Shown piece by piece: positions 1-8,236 of a stretch of 49,571 nucleotides of DNA. The DNA comes from Flavobacteriales bacterium. Lineage in GTDB: Bacteria; Bacteroidota; Bacteroidia; UBA10329. The notes below the pieces were generated by a model that saw nothing but the letters and a program-made list of their open reading frames with translations, was not told the DNA's origin and ran no database searches. Numbering within the stretch: the stretch's first letter is position 1; each line of letters begins with the position of its first letter. Location: the NCBI GenBank assembly GCA_018402015.1, contig JAGYJL010000012.1, positions 1 to 49,571 of the forward strand. The letters are read 5' to 3'. The position numbers and the translations under genes were made by a program.

Positions 1-1625
1 AAGGCAGATGTGGCCTCATCTAAGATGAGAATGGGCGGATTGTGCAAGATGGCACGTGCAATGCTGATACGCTGCCGCTGACCACCCGAAAGCTTACCGC
101 CATCTTCGCCAATATTGGTATGGTAGCCTTTATCCAATTGAGAAATGAAATCGTGCGCATTGGCCACTTTGGCCGCAGCAACCACTTCGGATTCCGTAAT
201 ACCAGTAAGCCCGAAAGCAATATTGTTGAACACCGTATCGTTGAAGAGAATGGCTTCCTGTGTTACAATTCCCAACTTGGCACGGAGATCCCAAGCGCGC
301 ACGTCTTGAATGTCGATTCCATCAATGAAAACAGCTCCTGAGCTAGGGTCGTAAAATCGCGGAAGCAGATCTACCAGTGTGGTTTTTCCAGCGCCCGAAG
401 GACCAACAATGGCAATGGTCCTACCGCGCTTTACAATAAGATTGATGTTCTTCAGAACGTTCACTCCGTTCTCGTAAGAAAAACTCACATCGCGGAATTC
501 AATTTCCTTTTCAAATGCAGGAAGGCCAATGGCGTTAGGTTTTTCCTGAATGGTTTCCTCTGCTTCCAGAACCGTGTCTATCCTTTCAACAGCAGCCATT
601 CCTTTCTGGATCATATAAACGGCCGAGGTCAACGATTTGGAAGGCTGAATGAGTTGTGAGAAAACCACAATGTAGCCGATAAAAAGATCGGCCGTAAGGC
701 CTTCGCCTCCCAATACTAACGAGCCACCTCGGTAAATGACCATTACCATAACCAGTGTTCCAAGAACCTCGCTAAGCGGGCTGGCCAGATGTTGCTTTCT
801 GATCATCTGAACCTTCAGGTTCTTGTACTCCTGATTTTCCTTTTGAAACTTCTGGTAAGACGAATCGATGCCGTTGAATGCCTTGATGATCCGAAGGCCC
901 GAAAGCGTTTCGATCATGGTAGATACCAACACGCCCATCTGGTTCTGAACTTTCTTGGAGGAGCGTTTCAGGCTTTTGCCTATTCTTCCAATTACCAGGC
1001 CTGTAACAGGTAGCAGAATAAGCACGAACATGGTCAGTTCGGGGCTCCAGACAACCAATGTTCCTAGAAAGAAAATGATGGTGAAAGGTTCCTTGAAAAC
1101 AACCTCTACCGAACTCATTATCGAGCTTTCCACCTCTTGTACATCGCTGGTCATCTTTGAAATGATATCGCCTTTTTTCTCTTCGGAGAAATAAGCAATT
1201 GGTAGGTTGACAACCTTGTTGTACAAGCGATTTCTAATATCTCTCACCACTCCGTTTTTAAGAGGCGCGCTTGCGTAAAGGGCCAAATACCGGAACAGAT
1301 TTTTGAGAAAGAACGTGATGATCACAAACGCACAGATGAACACTAATGCCCGCATCTGGCCGTCCATGGTTATTTCGCCAGCATCATTCAAAATGAGCTG
1401 ACTCACTTCGTAGTAAAATCGATCTATGATCGCATTCGGGTTGAGCGAAAATTCCGGCTTTATGGTGACAATGGGCTGAATGCCGAACAGAACGCCAAGC
1501 AGCGGCACCACCATTGTAAGCGAGAAAAGCGAAAAAACAACCGATAGAATATTGAACAGAACCACGGTCAGTACTTGACCTTTGTAGCCTTTCAGAAGTC
1601 CAATGATCCCCCAATAATTCTGCAT
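1..1625 (-). CDS. ABC exporter, MsbA-type fused permease/ATPase (C-terminus beyond window)
   Basis: A half-transporter with an N-terminal six-helix membrane domain followed by an ATPase domain. It would work as a homodimer in the inner membrane, exporting lipid-like substrates or drugs. Reading down from the ATG at 1625 (MQNYWGIIGLLKGYKG) the frame is open to the window edge, giving about 541 residues. Walker A (GPSGAGKTT) lies near residue 408, the signature LSGGQRQR near 512, and Walker B (ILILDEATSA) runs into the edge, so only the last few dozen residues are missing. A TAnnTTTG box (1630-1637, minus) sits four bases before the ATG. It is divergent from rbfA. The fold is certain. Whether it is the true MsbA lipid A flippase or a multidrug exporter cannot be decided from sequence alone. 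Confidence 0.93.
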   Translation of the reverse strand, partial: MQNYWGIIGLLKGYKGQVLTVVLFNILSVVFSLFSLTMVVPLLGVLFGIQPIVTIKPEFSLNPNAIIDRFYYEVSQLILNDAGEITMDGQMRALVFICAFVIITFFLKNLFRYLALYASAPLKNGVVRDIRNRLYNKVVNLPIAYFSEEKKGDIISKMTSDVQEVESSIMSSVEVVFKEPFTIIFFLGTLVVWSPELTMFVLILLPVTGLVIGRIGKSLKRSSKKVQNQMGVLVSTMIETLSGLRIIKAFNGIDSSYQKFQKENQEYKNLKVQMIRKQHLASPLSEVLGTLVMVMVIYRGGSLVLGGEGLTADLFIGYIVVFSQLIQPSKSLTSAVYMIQKGMAAVERIDTVLEAEETIQEKPNAIGLPAFEKEIEFRDVSFSYENGVNVLKNINLIVKRGRTIAIVGPSGAGKTTLVDLLPRFYDPSSGAVFIDGIDIQDVRAWDLRAKLGIVTQEAILFNDTVFNNIAFGLTGITESEVVAAAKVANAHDFISQLDKGYHTNIGEDGGKLSGGQRQRISIARAILHNPPILILDEATSA

Positions 1626-1629
1626 GCCG

Positions 1630-1637
1630 CAAATATA
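1630..1637 (-). promoter_or_regulatory. Bacteroidota -7 box of the ABC exporter
   Basis: On the minus strand this reads TATATTTG, a perfect TAnnTTTG. Only four bases (CGGC) separate it from the ATG at 1625, so transcription should start at or next to the A of the ATG. A GTTTC about 19 bases upstream could be the weak -33 element. Confidence 0.55.
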
Positions 1638-1722
1638 CCTTTCAATAAGGAGTGAGAAACGAGGTATTGGCAATGAGTATTGCCTCCGATCTGTGGTTTT
1701 AGAATTTGGCGATTGTACCGCG

Positions 1723-1730
1723 TACTTTTG
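1723..1730 (+). promoter_or_regulatory. Bacteroidota -7 box of rbfA
   Basis: TACTTTTG matches TAnnTTTG and ends five bases before the rbfA ATG at 1736. The -33 element is unclear: a TTTG lies 14 bases upstream, which is closer than usual. The position again predicts a leaderless or nearly leaderless mRNA. Confidence 0.5.
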
Positions 1731-1735
1731 TAGCA

Positions 1736-2074
1736 ATGGAAACAACACGTCAGAAGAAGGTTTCGAGGGTTATACAACGTGAGTTGGGAACGTATTTCCA
1801 ACGCAACGCAAGTAGCTACGCCAAAGGAGGAATGATAACGGTTACCACGGTTCGGGTAAGTCCCGATCTGGGTATTGCCAAAGTGTATCTCAGCATTTTT
1901 GCCGTGCCTGATAAGGAAGCGGTTCTTGAGCTGATAAAAGAACGCACGTGGGAAGTAAGAAAGTTCCTTGCTGCAGAGCGTAACGAACTTCGCATTGCGC
2001 CAGAGCTGCATTTTTACATAGATGATGCGTTGGATCAGATCGAACGTATAGACAACCTCTTGAAAGGCGGATAA
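1736..2074 (+). CDS. rbfA: Ribosome-binding factor A
   Basis: A 112-residue RbfA, which binds the 30S precursor and assists maturation of the 5' end of 16S rRNA. The start is taken at METTRQKK (1736), not the GTG-like upstream in-frame start at 1706, because the upstream codons overlap the promoter box and the family begins with this basic helix. Family features seen are the QRELGTYFQ helix, the KGGMITVTTVRVSPDLGIAKVYLS core strand pair (residues about 29-52) and a C-terminal ELHFYIDDALDQ. It is followed after 8 bases by a LolC/E-type permease gene, with which it is probably cotranscribed. Confidence 0.93.
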   Translation: METTRQKKVSRVIQRELGTYFQRNASSYAKGGMITVTTVRVSPDLGIAKVYLSIFAVPDKEAVLELIKERTWEVRKFLAAERNELRIAPELHFYIDDALDQIERIDNLLKGG

Positions 2075-2082
2075 ACCAAGCC

Positions 2083-3318
2083 TTGAACCTACCCGTTCAC
2101 ATAGCCAAACGCTACCTCTTTTCTAAGAAGTCGCACAATGCGATAAACATCGTTTCTGGGATTTCTGTGGCCGGAGTTGCTGTTGTAACGGCTGCCATGG
2201 TCATTGTGCTCTCGGTTTTCAATGGGTTCGAAGGACTGGTCATTTCGCTGTACAATGTGTTCGAAGCGCCTATCATTATCAAACCGGCCGAAGGTAAAAC
2301 GCTCGAGTTAAGCGCCATTCCCACAGCAGAAATTCTTGCTACGGATGGCGTGCTCGGATATGTGGAGGTGTTGGAGGAAAGCTGTCTTATCCGCTATCGC
2401 GATAAGCAGTACTTCGCGCGCATCAAGGGCGTTTCCGATAATTTCCTTGAACTGACCGACATGGACAGCATGATCGTGGATGGCGACCCATACATGCATG
2501 TGAATGGAACTCCGGCCGCTCTACTTGGTTCGGGTGTGGCTTATCATCTTTCGGCCAATGTGAATGACCCGATCAACCCTCTACAGATCTATGTGCCCAA
2601 GCGCGGTTCCAGTGCCACCATCGACCCGACAAAGGCATTCAACGTAAAACAGATCTACGCTACGGGTGTGTTTTCTATTCAGGCAGATTTCGACCTCAAG
2701 TACGTTATCACACCTATCCGATTCGCTAGAGAATTACTCGATCACGAAGGCCGTGTTTCTGCCTTGGAGTTGGCTCTTGACCCGAAGGCCAAGATGGAAA
2801 CTGTACGCGAAGAAATTCAAGATAAACTTGGAGCCGATTACGTGGTAAAAGACCGATTTCAGCAGAATGAACTCCTCTACAAGATCATGAAAAGCGAGAA
2901 ATGGGCTGTGTTCATGATTCTTTCCTTCATTCTCATGATCTCCATTTTCAACGTTATCGGTTCGCTTACCATGCTCATTATCGAGAAGAAAAAGGATATT
3001 AACATACTTCGGAGCATGGGCGCCAGCGAACAGCTCATTCAACACATTTTTATCCTCGAAGGCATTTTTATTTCCATGATCGGTGCCATTGGCGGACTGA
3101 TCCTCGGTCTTCTGGTGTGCTGGGCGCAGATACAGTTTGAACTCATCAAACTTAACTCGGGCGGAAACTACATCGTTCAATCCTATCCGGTAGAAGTGCA
3201 GCCAATTGACGTACTGTCCGTTTTCCTTGTGGTTGGCACCATCGGATTGCTGGCCGCTTGGATTCCTGTCCGTAAGATCATACGCCCTGTGGAAACAGTA
3301 CGGATTGTGGGGGAGTGA
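2083..3318 (+). CDS. LolC/LolE-family lipoprotein-releasing permease (FtsX superfamily)
   Basis: A 411-residue inner-membrane permease with the LolCE/MacB topology: an N-terminal helix (about residues 22-47), a large periplasmic domain, then three C-terminal helices in the FtsX region with INILRSMGAS at about residue 307. With a LolD-type ATPase it would release lipoproteins from the inner membrane. The only start that fits the N-terminal NLPVHIAKRYLFSKK is a TTG at 2083, eight bases after the rbfA stop. No ATPase gene is adjacent; the nearest candidate in the window is at 43942-44676, which is far away. The stop codon abuts the stop of the convergent aldehyde dehydrogenase with no spacer. 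Family assignment is firm, substrate assignment is inferred. Confidence 0.88.
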   Translation: MNLPVHIAKRYLFSKKSHNAINIVSGISVAGVAVVTAAMVIVLSVFNGFEGLVISLYNVFEAPIIIKPAEGKTLELSAIPTAEILATDGVLGYVEVLEESCLIRYRDKQYFARIKGVSDNFLELTDMDSMIVDGDPYMHVNGTPAALLGSGVAYHLSANVNDPINPLQIYVPKRGSSATIDPTKAFNVKQIYATGVFSIQADFDLKYVITPIRFARELLDHEGRVSALELALDPKAKMETVREEIQDKLGADYVVKDRFQQNELLYKIMKSEKWAVFMILSFILMISIFNVIGSLTMLIIEKKKDINILRSMGASEQLIQHIFILEGIFISMIGAIGGLILGLLVCWAQIQFELIKLNSGGNYIVQSYPVEVQPIDVLSVFLVVGTIGLLAAWIPVRKIIRPVETVRIVGE

Positions 3319-4737
3319 TTATTTGGGCTTCACCAGAATCCGAGGTTCCATCATGTCGAGTATGGCGTACTTGAGCCCTTCGCGGCCAAAACCGCTGTCT
3401 TTTATGCCACCGTATGGCATCTGATCTACGCGGAAGGTCGGCACATCATTGATGATGACACCACCACATTCAATGTTCTCAAACGCCAAATTCATTTCGG
3501 TAATGCTATCAGTGTAAACACCTGCTTGTAATCCAAATCGCGAATCGTTCAGCATTTCAATGGCCTGTTCGAAATCATCGAATGGCTCAATGGTAATGAT
3601 AGGCCCGAAAACCTCTTCGGAACAAACACGCATTTCCTTTTTTACATTGGTAATGATGGTGGGAGCAAAGATTCCATCTCGTTCGAATCCGCCAGAAATC
3701 ACCTTCGCTCCTGCATCGGTTGCTTCCTTCAGCCATTTGATCATGCGGTGCGTGTTGGCGCTGTCGATCATGGCGGAGATGTCGGTTTCCATTTCAAGTG
3801 GAGAACCCCATTTCAACTGCTCCGCGCCTGTTTTCATCTTTTCGCAGAATTGTTTGAACAAGGAAGAATGAACGTAAAACCGCTGCGCGTGAATACAAAC
3901 TTGACCCGAGTAGGCAAAGGCGCCAACCAACAGGCGAGGTAAGGCTTTATCCAGATCGGTGCCTTTAGTGATGATAACGCCAGCGTTTCCGCCCAGTTCA
4001 AGAACCACACGCTTTTTGCCAGCCTGCTCTTTCATCTTCCATCCCACTTCTGGCGAACCAGTGAATGTGAGCAACTTGAAACGTTCATCGGTTACCAACT
4101 GGTTACCCGTTTCTCTATCCATTGGTAGTACCGTAACAGTGCCTTTGGGCAGGTTGGTTCTGTCAACTATTTGTGCCAATTCCAGAGCAGAAAGTGGGGT
4201 TGACGAAGCAGGTTTAAGAATGATGGGACAGCCCGCAGCAATGGCAGGTGCTATCTTATGTGCTACCAGATTCATCGGAAAATTGAAAGGCGCTATTCCA
4301 GACACCAGCCCCACCGGGAAATATTTCACAATTCCTTCGCGGTTTTCTCCGGCAGGAGTTGTGTCCAATTGCAATATTTCGCCAGGCAAGCGTTTTGCTT
4401 CTTCGCTGGCAATTTTAAAGGTTTGAACAGCCCGATCAATTTCGCCCAATGCATATTTCAGCGGTTTACCGCTTTCTGCGGCCAACAGCGCGCCTAATTC
4501 CATTCGCCTTGTATGCAACTCATCAGATATCTGAAGCAGCGCGTTGCTTTTAACATGCGTTGGTAGCTCTTGTAGCTGTCTTTGTACGGATTCAGCCACC
4601 TGAATGGCCTTCTCCAATTCTTCTTTTCCCGCTAAATAGGTTTTGCCAACGATGGTGTTGTCAAACGGGTCGAGAACATTCAAGTGCTCTGCTGTGGTCG
4701 TCTCTTTACCGCCAATGATCAGTGGATACTCTTTCAT
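3319..4737 (-). CDS. NAD(P)-dependent aldehyde dehydrogenase
   Basis: A 472-residue soluble aldehyde dehydrogenase of the ALDH superfamily that oxidises an aldehyde to a carboxylate. The start MKEYPLIIGG at 4737 aligns with the family; the frame continues upstream, but that part overlaps the terminator at 4751-4777 and is not family-like. Visible motifs are the general-base glutamate in LELGGNAG, the catalytic cysteine in GQVCIHAQRF, and the EEVFGPI loop. The extended IHAQRF context and KTYLAGKEELEKAI N-terminus resemble glyceraldehyde-3-phosphate or lactaldehyde dehydrogenase-like members more than betaine aldehyde dehydrogenases. The substrate cannot be read from sequence. It has no obvious operon partner. 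Confidence 0.93.
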   Translation of the reverse strand: MKEYPLIIGGKETTTAEHLNVLDPFDNTIVGKTYLAGKEELEKAIQVAESVQRQLQELPTHVKSNALLQISDELHTRRMELGALLAAESGKPLKYALGEIDRAVQTFKIASEEAKRLPGEILQLDTTPAGENREGIVKYFPVGLVSGIAPFNFPMNLVAHKIAPAIAAGCPIILKPASSTPLSALELAQIVDRTNLPKGTVTVLPMDRETGNQLVTDERFKLLTFTGSPEVGWKMKEQAGKKRVVLELGGNAGVIITKGTDLDKALPRLLVGAFAYSGQVCIHAQRFYVHSSLFKQFCEKMKTGAEQLKWGSPLEMETDISAMIDSANTHRMIKWLKEATDAGAKVISGGFERDGIFAPTIITNVKKEMRVCSEEVFGPIITIEPFDDFEQAIEMLNDSRFGLQAGVYTDSITEMNLAFENIECGGVIINDVPTFRVDQMPYGGIKDSGFGREGLKYAILDMMEPRILVKPK

Positions 4738-4750
4738 AGGGTTAAAATAA

Positions 4751-4777
4751 GAAAGGCGCAGTTCAACCGCGCCTTTC
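4751..4777 (-). terminator. Rho-independent terminator of the HMA gene pair
   Basis: A perfect 9-bp stem, GAAAGGCGC/GCGCCTTTC, surrounds a 9-base loop. On the minus strand it is followed by TTATTTT. It lies just after the stop of the lipoprotein gene at 4799 and before the aldehyde dehydrogenase start. Confidence 0.75.
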
Positions 4778-4798
4778 AAGTTCATTATGTGGTATGAA

Positions 4799-5242
4799 TC
4801 AAACGTGGGCTTCGTCTTCTTTCTTTGCAACTTCTAGTGCCTCTTCCGTAGTAGCTTCATCAGATTCTACTTCAACATCTTCTTCTACCACTGTTCCGCT
4901 GTAAATTCCGCCACCATTGGTGTTCGAAATACATTTCAGAATATCATCTTGAGACAGCATACTTGCATCAAACGTGAAATAACCTACACCTTCTTCAAAG
5001 TTTACTTCGCTTGCTCCAATTCCTGCCAATTTGCCGCATTCTTCTTGGATCTTGGCTGCGCAACCACTTGGGCAACTCATTCCTTCAATTTTAACGGCAA
5101 GTGTTGTGGGTGTTTCCATCTCCTCCACACTCATCATTTCAACCGCAGCCTCTTCGGTTGAAGTTTCTGTTCCTGTCTGGCCGCATCCGATAAAAAATGC
5201 AGATGATGCCATTATGGCGAATGCAAAAATTCTTGTTTTCAT
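4799..5242 (-). CDS. HMA-domain lipoprotein with CX3C metal site
   Basis: A 147-residue predicted lipoprotein. The signal peptide ends in FFIGC, giving lipidation at Cys20, then an acidic linker leads to a heavy-metal-associated (HMA) domain of about residues 47-115. The metal loop reads GMSCPSGCAAKI: the two cysteines (57 and 61) are three residues apart instead of the usual two. The C-terminal 30 residues are strongly acidic. The start overlaps the stop of the upstream HMA gene by four bases (ATGA), so translation is probably coupled. The likely role is binding or handing over copper or a similar soft metal at the envelope; this is inferred from the fold only. Confidence 0.85.
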   Translation of the reverse strand: MKTRIFAFAIMASSAFFIGCGQTGTETSTEEAAVEMMSVEEMETPTTLAVKIEGMSCPSGCAAKIQEECGKLAGIGASEVNFEEGVGYFTFDASMLSQDDILKCISNTNGGGIYSGTVVEEDVEVESDEATTEEALEVAKKEDEAHV

Positions 5243-5454
5243 TTCTGTGTTGCTTTATAAATTTCTGAACTGTTTATGTTTTCGATTATTGCGCTGATGG
5301 AGGTTTTACCGTTGTCGAATTCAACATTGGCAAGTTTAGAATCAAGATCAACCGTTGCTACCGCAACACCTTCAACCTCTTCTATCAGATTCTTCACTGC
5401 GTTGGAACAGTGTCCGCAGTTCATTCCATTAACTTCTATCAGCGCCTTTTCCAT
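5239..5454 (-). CDS. Small HMA-domain metallochaperone (CopZ-like)
   Basis: A 71-residue protein that is a single HMA domain with the classical loop GMNCGHC (Cys13, Cys16). Such proteins carry Cu(I) in the cytoplasm or form the detached metal-binding domain of a P-type ATPase. No P-type ATPase is in the window. It is the first gene of a two-gene unit with the HMA lipoprotein (ATGA overlap at 5239-5242). A TAATTTTG box at 5462-5469 lies seven bases upstream of the ATG. Confidence 0.9.
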   Translation of the reverse strand: MEKALIEVNGMNCGHCSNAVKNLIEEVEGVAVATVDLDSKLANVEFDNGKTSISAIIENINSSEIYKATQK

Positions 5455-5461
5455 AACGGGT

Positions 5462-5469
5462 CAAAATTA
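5462..5469 (-). promoter_or_regulatory. -7 box of the HMA operon
   Basis: The minus strand reads TAATTTTG, matching TAnnTTTG, seven bases ahead of the ATG at 5454. No good -33 element is seen at the usual spacing. Confidence 0.45.
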
Positions 5470-5536
5470 CAATTAGCTATCGGTAATTGTTCATGACTCA
5501 GGTCACATATGCTATAAATCAACCGTTATTTGCGGC

Positions 5537-6403
5537 ATGCAGAATACCGTGCGTAATTGGCTTCTCCTTGTCCTTATCGGAACGATATGGGGCAGCTCTT
5601 TCATTCTGATGAAAAAAGGGTTGATCGTGTTCAGTGCAACGCAGATCGCAGCGCTCAGAATGGGTTTGGCATGGCTGGTTACCTTGCCGTTTCTGCTTCC
5701 GCGTTTCGGGCAGATCTCCAAAAAGGAATGGTTGGTTCTGCTCAGTGTAGGACTGTTCGGTAACGGCCTTCCAGCGTTTCTGTTCGCTACTGCTCAGACC
5801 AAAATAGACAGTTCACTTGCAGGCATGCTCAACTCGTTGGTTCCAATTCTAACGATGATTTTCGGTCTTGCGCTCTTCGGGCTTCGAACCTGGTTTTTGC
5901 AGGTTGTAGGATTGTTCATTGGTTTTTTAGGAGCCATACTGCTTATCGTTATGCCTGGCGGCATCGATGGATTCAAACCCGAAGCGCTATTGGTAGTTGT
6001 TGCAAGCATGTGTTACGCGTTTAATCTTAACATGGTAAGGAAGTTCTTGCCCACCATGCCGTCCATGGTTATTACTGCTGGCTCATTCCTGTGGATCGGT
6101 CCTGCGTGTATCATTTATCTGTTCAGTACAGATTTTGTGGCACGATTAGACTACGACCATGCTTTACGATCATTCGGAGCCATTGCAATTTTGGCGGTTG
6201 TAGGCACAACCATTGCAGTGCTCATGTTCAATAAACTTATCCAGTCTGGTGGAGCACTATTTGCGTCAATGGTAACTTACATCGTTCCTGTTGTGGCTAT
6301 TGTTTGGGGCGTTCTAGATGGAGAAAAGGTGAGCGTTTGGTCGATCTCAGGTGTATTTGTCATTCTTGCTGGGGTTTATTTGGTGAACAAACGTGTTCAA
6401 TGA
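5537..6403 (+). CDS. EamA/DMT-family transporter
   Basis: A 288-residue inner-membrane protein of the drug/metabolite transporter superfamily, with about ten hydrophobic segments forming two EamA repeats (about residues 9-140 and 150-285). The N-terminal signature GTIWGSSFILMKKGL is typical. Members export amino acids, metabolites or drugs; the substrate is not predictable here. The sequence around its ATG (5527-5545) is identical over 19 bases to that of the ABC exporter at 1625. No partner genes are adjacent. Confidence 0.9.
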   Translation: MQNTVRNWLLLVLIGTIWGSSFILMKKGLIVFSATQIAALRMGLAWLVTLPFLLPRFGQISKKEWLVLLSVGLFGNGLPAFLFATAQTKIDSSLAGMLNSLVPILTMIFGLALFGLRTWFLQVVGLFIGFLGAILLIVMPGGIDGFKPEALLVVVASMCYAFNLNMVRKFLPTMPSMVITAGSFLWIGPACIIYLFSTDFVARLDYDHALRSFGAIAILAVVGTTIAVLMFNKLIQSGGALFASMVTYIVPVVAIVWGVLDGEKVSVWSISGVFVILAGVYLVNKRVQ

Positions 6404-6406
6404 CAG

Positions 6407-6435
6407 TTGATTACTGACCTCGAATGTTATTTTTG
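6407..6435 (+). promoter_or_regulatory. Promoter of the copper monooxygenase/T9SS gene
   Basis: A TTG (6407-6409) is followed after 18 bases by TATTTTTG (6428-6435), an excellent match to the Bacteroidota consensus. The box overlaps an in-frame GTG at 6435, which argues that the real start is the ATG at 6453 or 6456. Confidence 0.75.
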
Positions 6436-6452
6436 TGATCCACGCGAAAAAA

Positions 6453-8144
6453 ATGATGAAAAAATTACTTCCTGCTCTATTGGTAGCCTCGTTACCAACA
6501 ATCGTTTCAGCACAATCTACGCTACAGTCGATCAGTACAATTTTCCAGGCAAATTGTACAGTTGGTTGCCACAGCGGTGGTAGTCCCAGTGCAAATCTTG
6601 ATCTGAGCGGAAACCCTCAGGATCTGTATGATGCTTTGGTTGGTGTTGATCCGGTAAACCCAGCTGCGCAAGCTAAAGGGTACAAATTGGTAGATGCTGG
6701 TTATCCACATAATAGCTTCTTGCTTTACAAATGCGCTTACCCTGCATGGGATGATCAGTTTGCCATGGATGTGGCCGAGGGTTCGGTTATGCCTCAGAAT
6801 CAGTCTCTGCTGGAGAAAGAAGAGATTGAGCTAATGCGTCAGTGGATATTAGGAGGAGCCAAAGTGAATGGTACCGCTGTTGACCCTCAAACTCTATACG
6901 ATTATTATCACGTAAACGGGATGGCTCGAATTGCAAAGCCGGCCCCTCCACAGAACGGTTTTCAAATGCATCTAGGCCCATTTTTCTTAGAGCCAGGAGA
7001 TGAGGTTGAATTCTACAAGAAGGAGAAGGTATTCAATGAAACCGAGGAAAACGTTGTGCGTTTTGATGCCATTTTCAATGATGAATCTCACCATTTTTTA
7101 CTTTTTCAGTTTGAAGAGGGCGAAGACCTGTCTGAACCTGAAGGCTTAAGGCCGGTTGGAGTTCAAAATGCTTTTCAGAACCCTTATATGGTGGGTTGGG
7201 TAGATGCAGACAGCACTATTCTGCCAGTAGGAACGGCCTACAAGATTCGAGAGAATAGTGTGATCGACCTTAACTATCACCTGATCAACTACGCTTCAAA
7301 CGGTGATTCGATTTTGGCCGCAGAAGCGTATGTCAATTATTACACTGACAACCAGACTCCTAATCTCATTGAAATGAAAAGTGAGTTGTTGATCAATCTT
7401 CAGATTTTCATTCTGAATAATGGTCAAGAGTACACTTTTACCGATCCTGTTACTGGTCCTCCTGTATTCGACTCAGGCGCATCTGCAGAGGATAGTATCT
7501 ACATTTGGTTCCTATCATCGCATACGCACAAGTATGGTGTTGACTATGACATTTTTAAAAGAAACCCGGATGGAAGTAGGGGCGAGCAGTTGTACGAGGG
7601 ATTCTACAATACGCTCTATACGTTCAATCAAGGATATTATGATTGGGAGCATCCCGGCAACCTGTATTTTGACGAACAGTTTGGAGATCTGATGCCCCTT
7701 TCTAAACGAGACGGGTTGATTCAAGAGGCGGTCTATCAGATTCCGGGCAGTGCTAATGAGTCAAGGCCGTTTATCAATTTCGGGCTCACCACAGATGATG
7801 AGATGATGTTGGCCTTCATACAGTATACAGAACAGCCATTGAGGTCTTTTAATACGTCCATAGCTGAGCAGACCAAAGAAGCTTCATTCATGTCGATTTA
7901 CCCGAATCCTACCAATGGAACTTCAACTATCCAATTCAATTTGGAATCGAAAGCTAATGTTCAGTTGAATGTTTATAACAGTCTAGGACAAGAAATTAGC
8001 CGAGTTTACAACGGCATGATGAATGCTGGTCAGGCACGATTCGATTTTGATGCTTCGTCAGGTTTCGACCCGAATGGCCTGTACTTGGTTCAGCTAATGG
8101 TTGATGGTAGAATTTACACAGAAAGACTCCTTCATATCAAGTGA
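6453..8144 (+). CDS. Secreted cytochrome c-like/copper type II monooxygenase-like protein with T9SS tail
   Basis: A 563-residue secreted multidomain protein. A signal peptide ends near VSAQ. A cytochrome c-like domain follows, with CTVGCH (Cys35, Cys39, His40; CX3CH instead of CX2CH) and a possible axial Met113 in SVMP. The middle part matches the copper ligands of peptidylglycine/dopamine monooxygenases: a His pair at 213/214 (ESHHF), one His at 276 (NYHL), HxH at 357/359 (SSHTHKYG) and a Met near 451 (DDEMM), in the right order and at similar spacing. The last 80 or so residues (SIYPNPTNG onward) are a type A T9SS sorting domain. The protein should be exported by Sec and T9SS to the cell surface. 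Substrate and activity are unknown. The start is placed after the promoter box, not at the upstream GTG. Confidence 0.82.
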   Translation: MMKKLLPALLVASLPTIVSAQSTLQSISTIFQANCTVGCHSGGSPSANLDLSGNPQDLYDALVGVDPVNPAAQAKGYKLVDAGYPHNSFLLYKCAYPAWDDQFAMDVAEGSVMPQNQSLLEKEEIELMRQWILGGAKVNGTAVDPQTLYDYYHVNGMARIAKPAPPQNGFQMHLGPFFLEPGDEVEFYKKEKVFNETEENVVRFDAIFNDESHHFLLFQFEEGEDLSEPEGLRPVGVQNAFQNPYMVGWVDADSTILPVGTAYKIRENSVIDLNYHLINYASNGDSILAAEAYVNYYTDNQTPNLIEMKSELLINLQIFILNNGQEYTFTDPVTGPPVFDSGASAEDSIYIWFLSSHTHKYGVDYDIFKRNPDGSRGEQLYEGFYNTLYTFNQGYYDWEHPGNLYFDEQFGDLMPLSKRDGLIQEAVYQIPGSANESRPFINFGLTTDDEMMLAFIQYTEQPLRSFNTSIAEQTKEASFMSIYPNPTNGTSTIQFNLESKANVQLNVYNSLGQEISRVYNGMMNAGQARFDFDASSGFDPNGLYLVQLMVDGRIYTERLLHIK

Positions 8145-8168
8145 TTGACAAAATATTGTCAGTCGCTG

Positions 8169-8198
8169 TTGTAAGCAATACTTCTTTTCTTAAATTTG
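8169..8198 (+). promoter_or_regulatory. Promoter of rplU-rpmA
   Basis: A TTG (8169-8171) and TAAATTTG (8191-8198) are spaced by 19 bases. The predicted start near 8203 gives a leader of about 35 bases before the rplU ATG. Confidence 0.7.
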
Positions 8199-8236
8199 CA
8201 GCCCAATTTGGGGGAGATAAACACAATTTGTTTAAT

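Noticed and set aside
6435-6452. GTG at 6435 as start of the copper monooxygenase gene
   Set aside because: The codon is part of the -7 promoter box; the ATG at 6453 gives a proper signal peptide.
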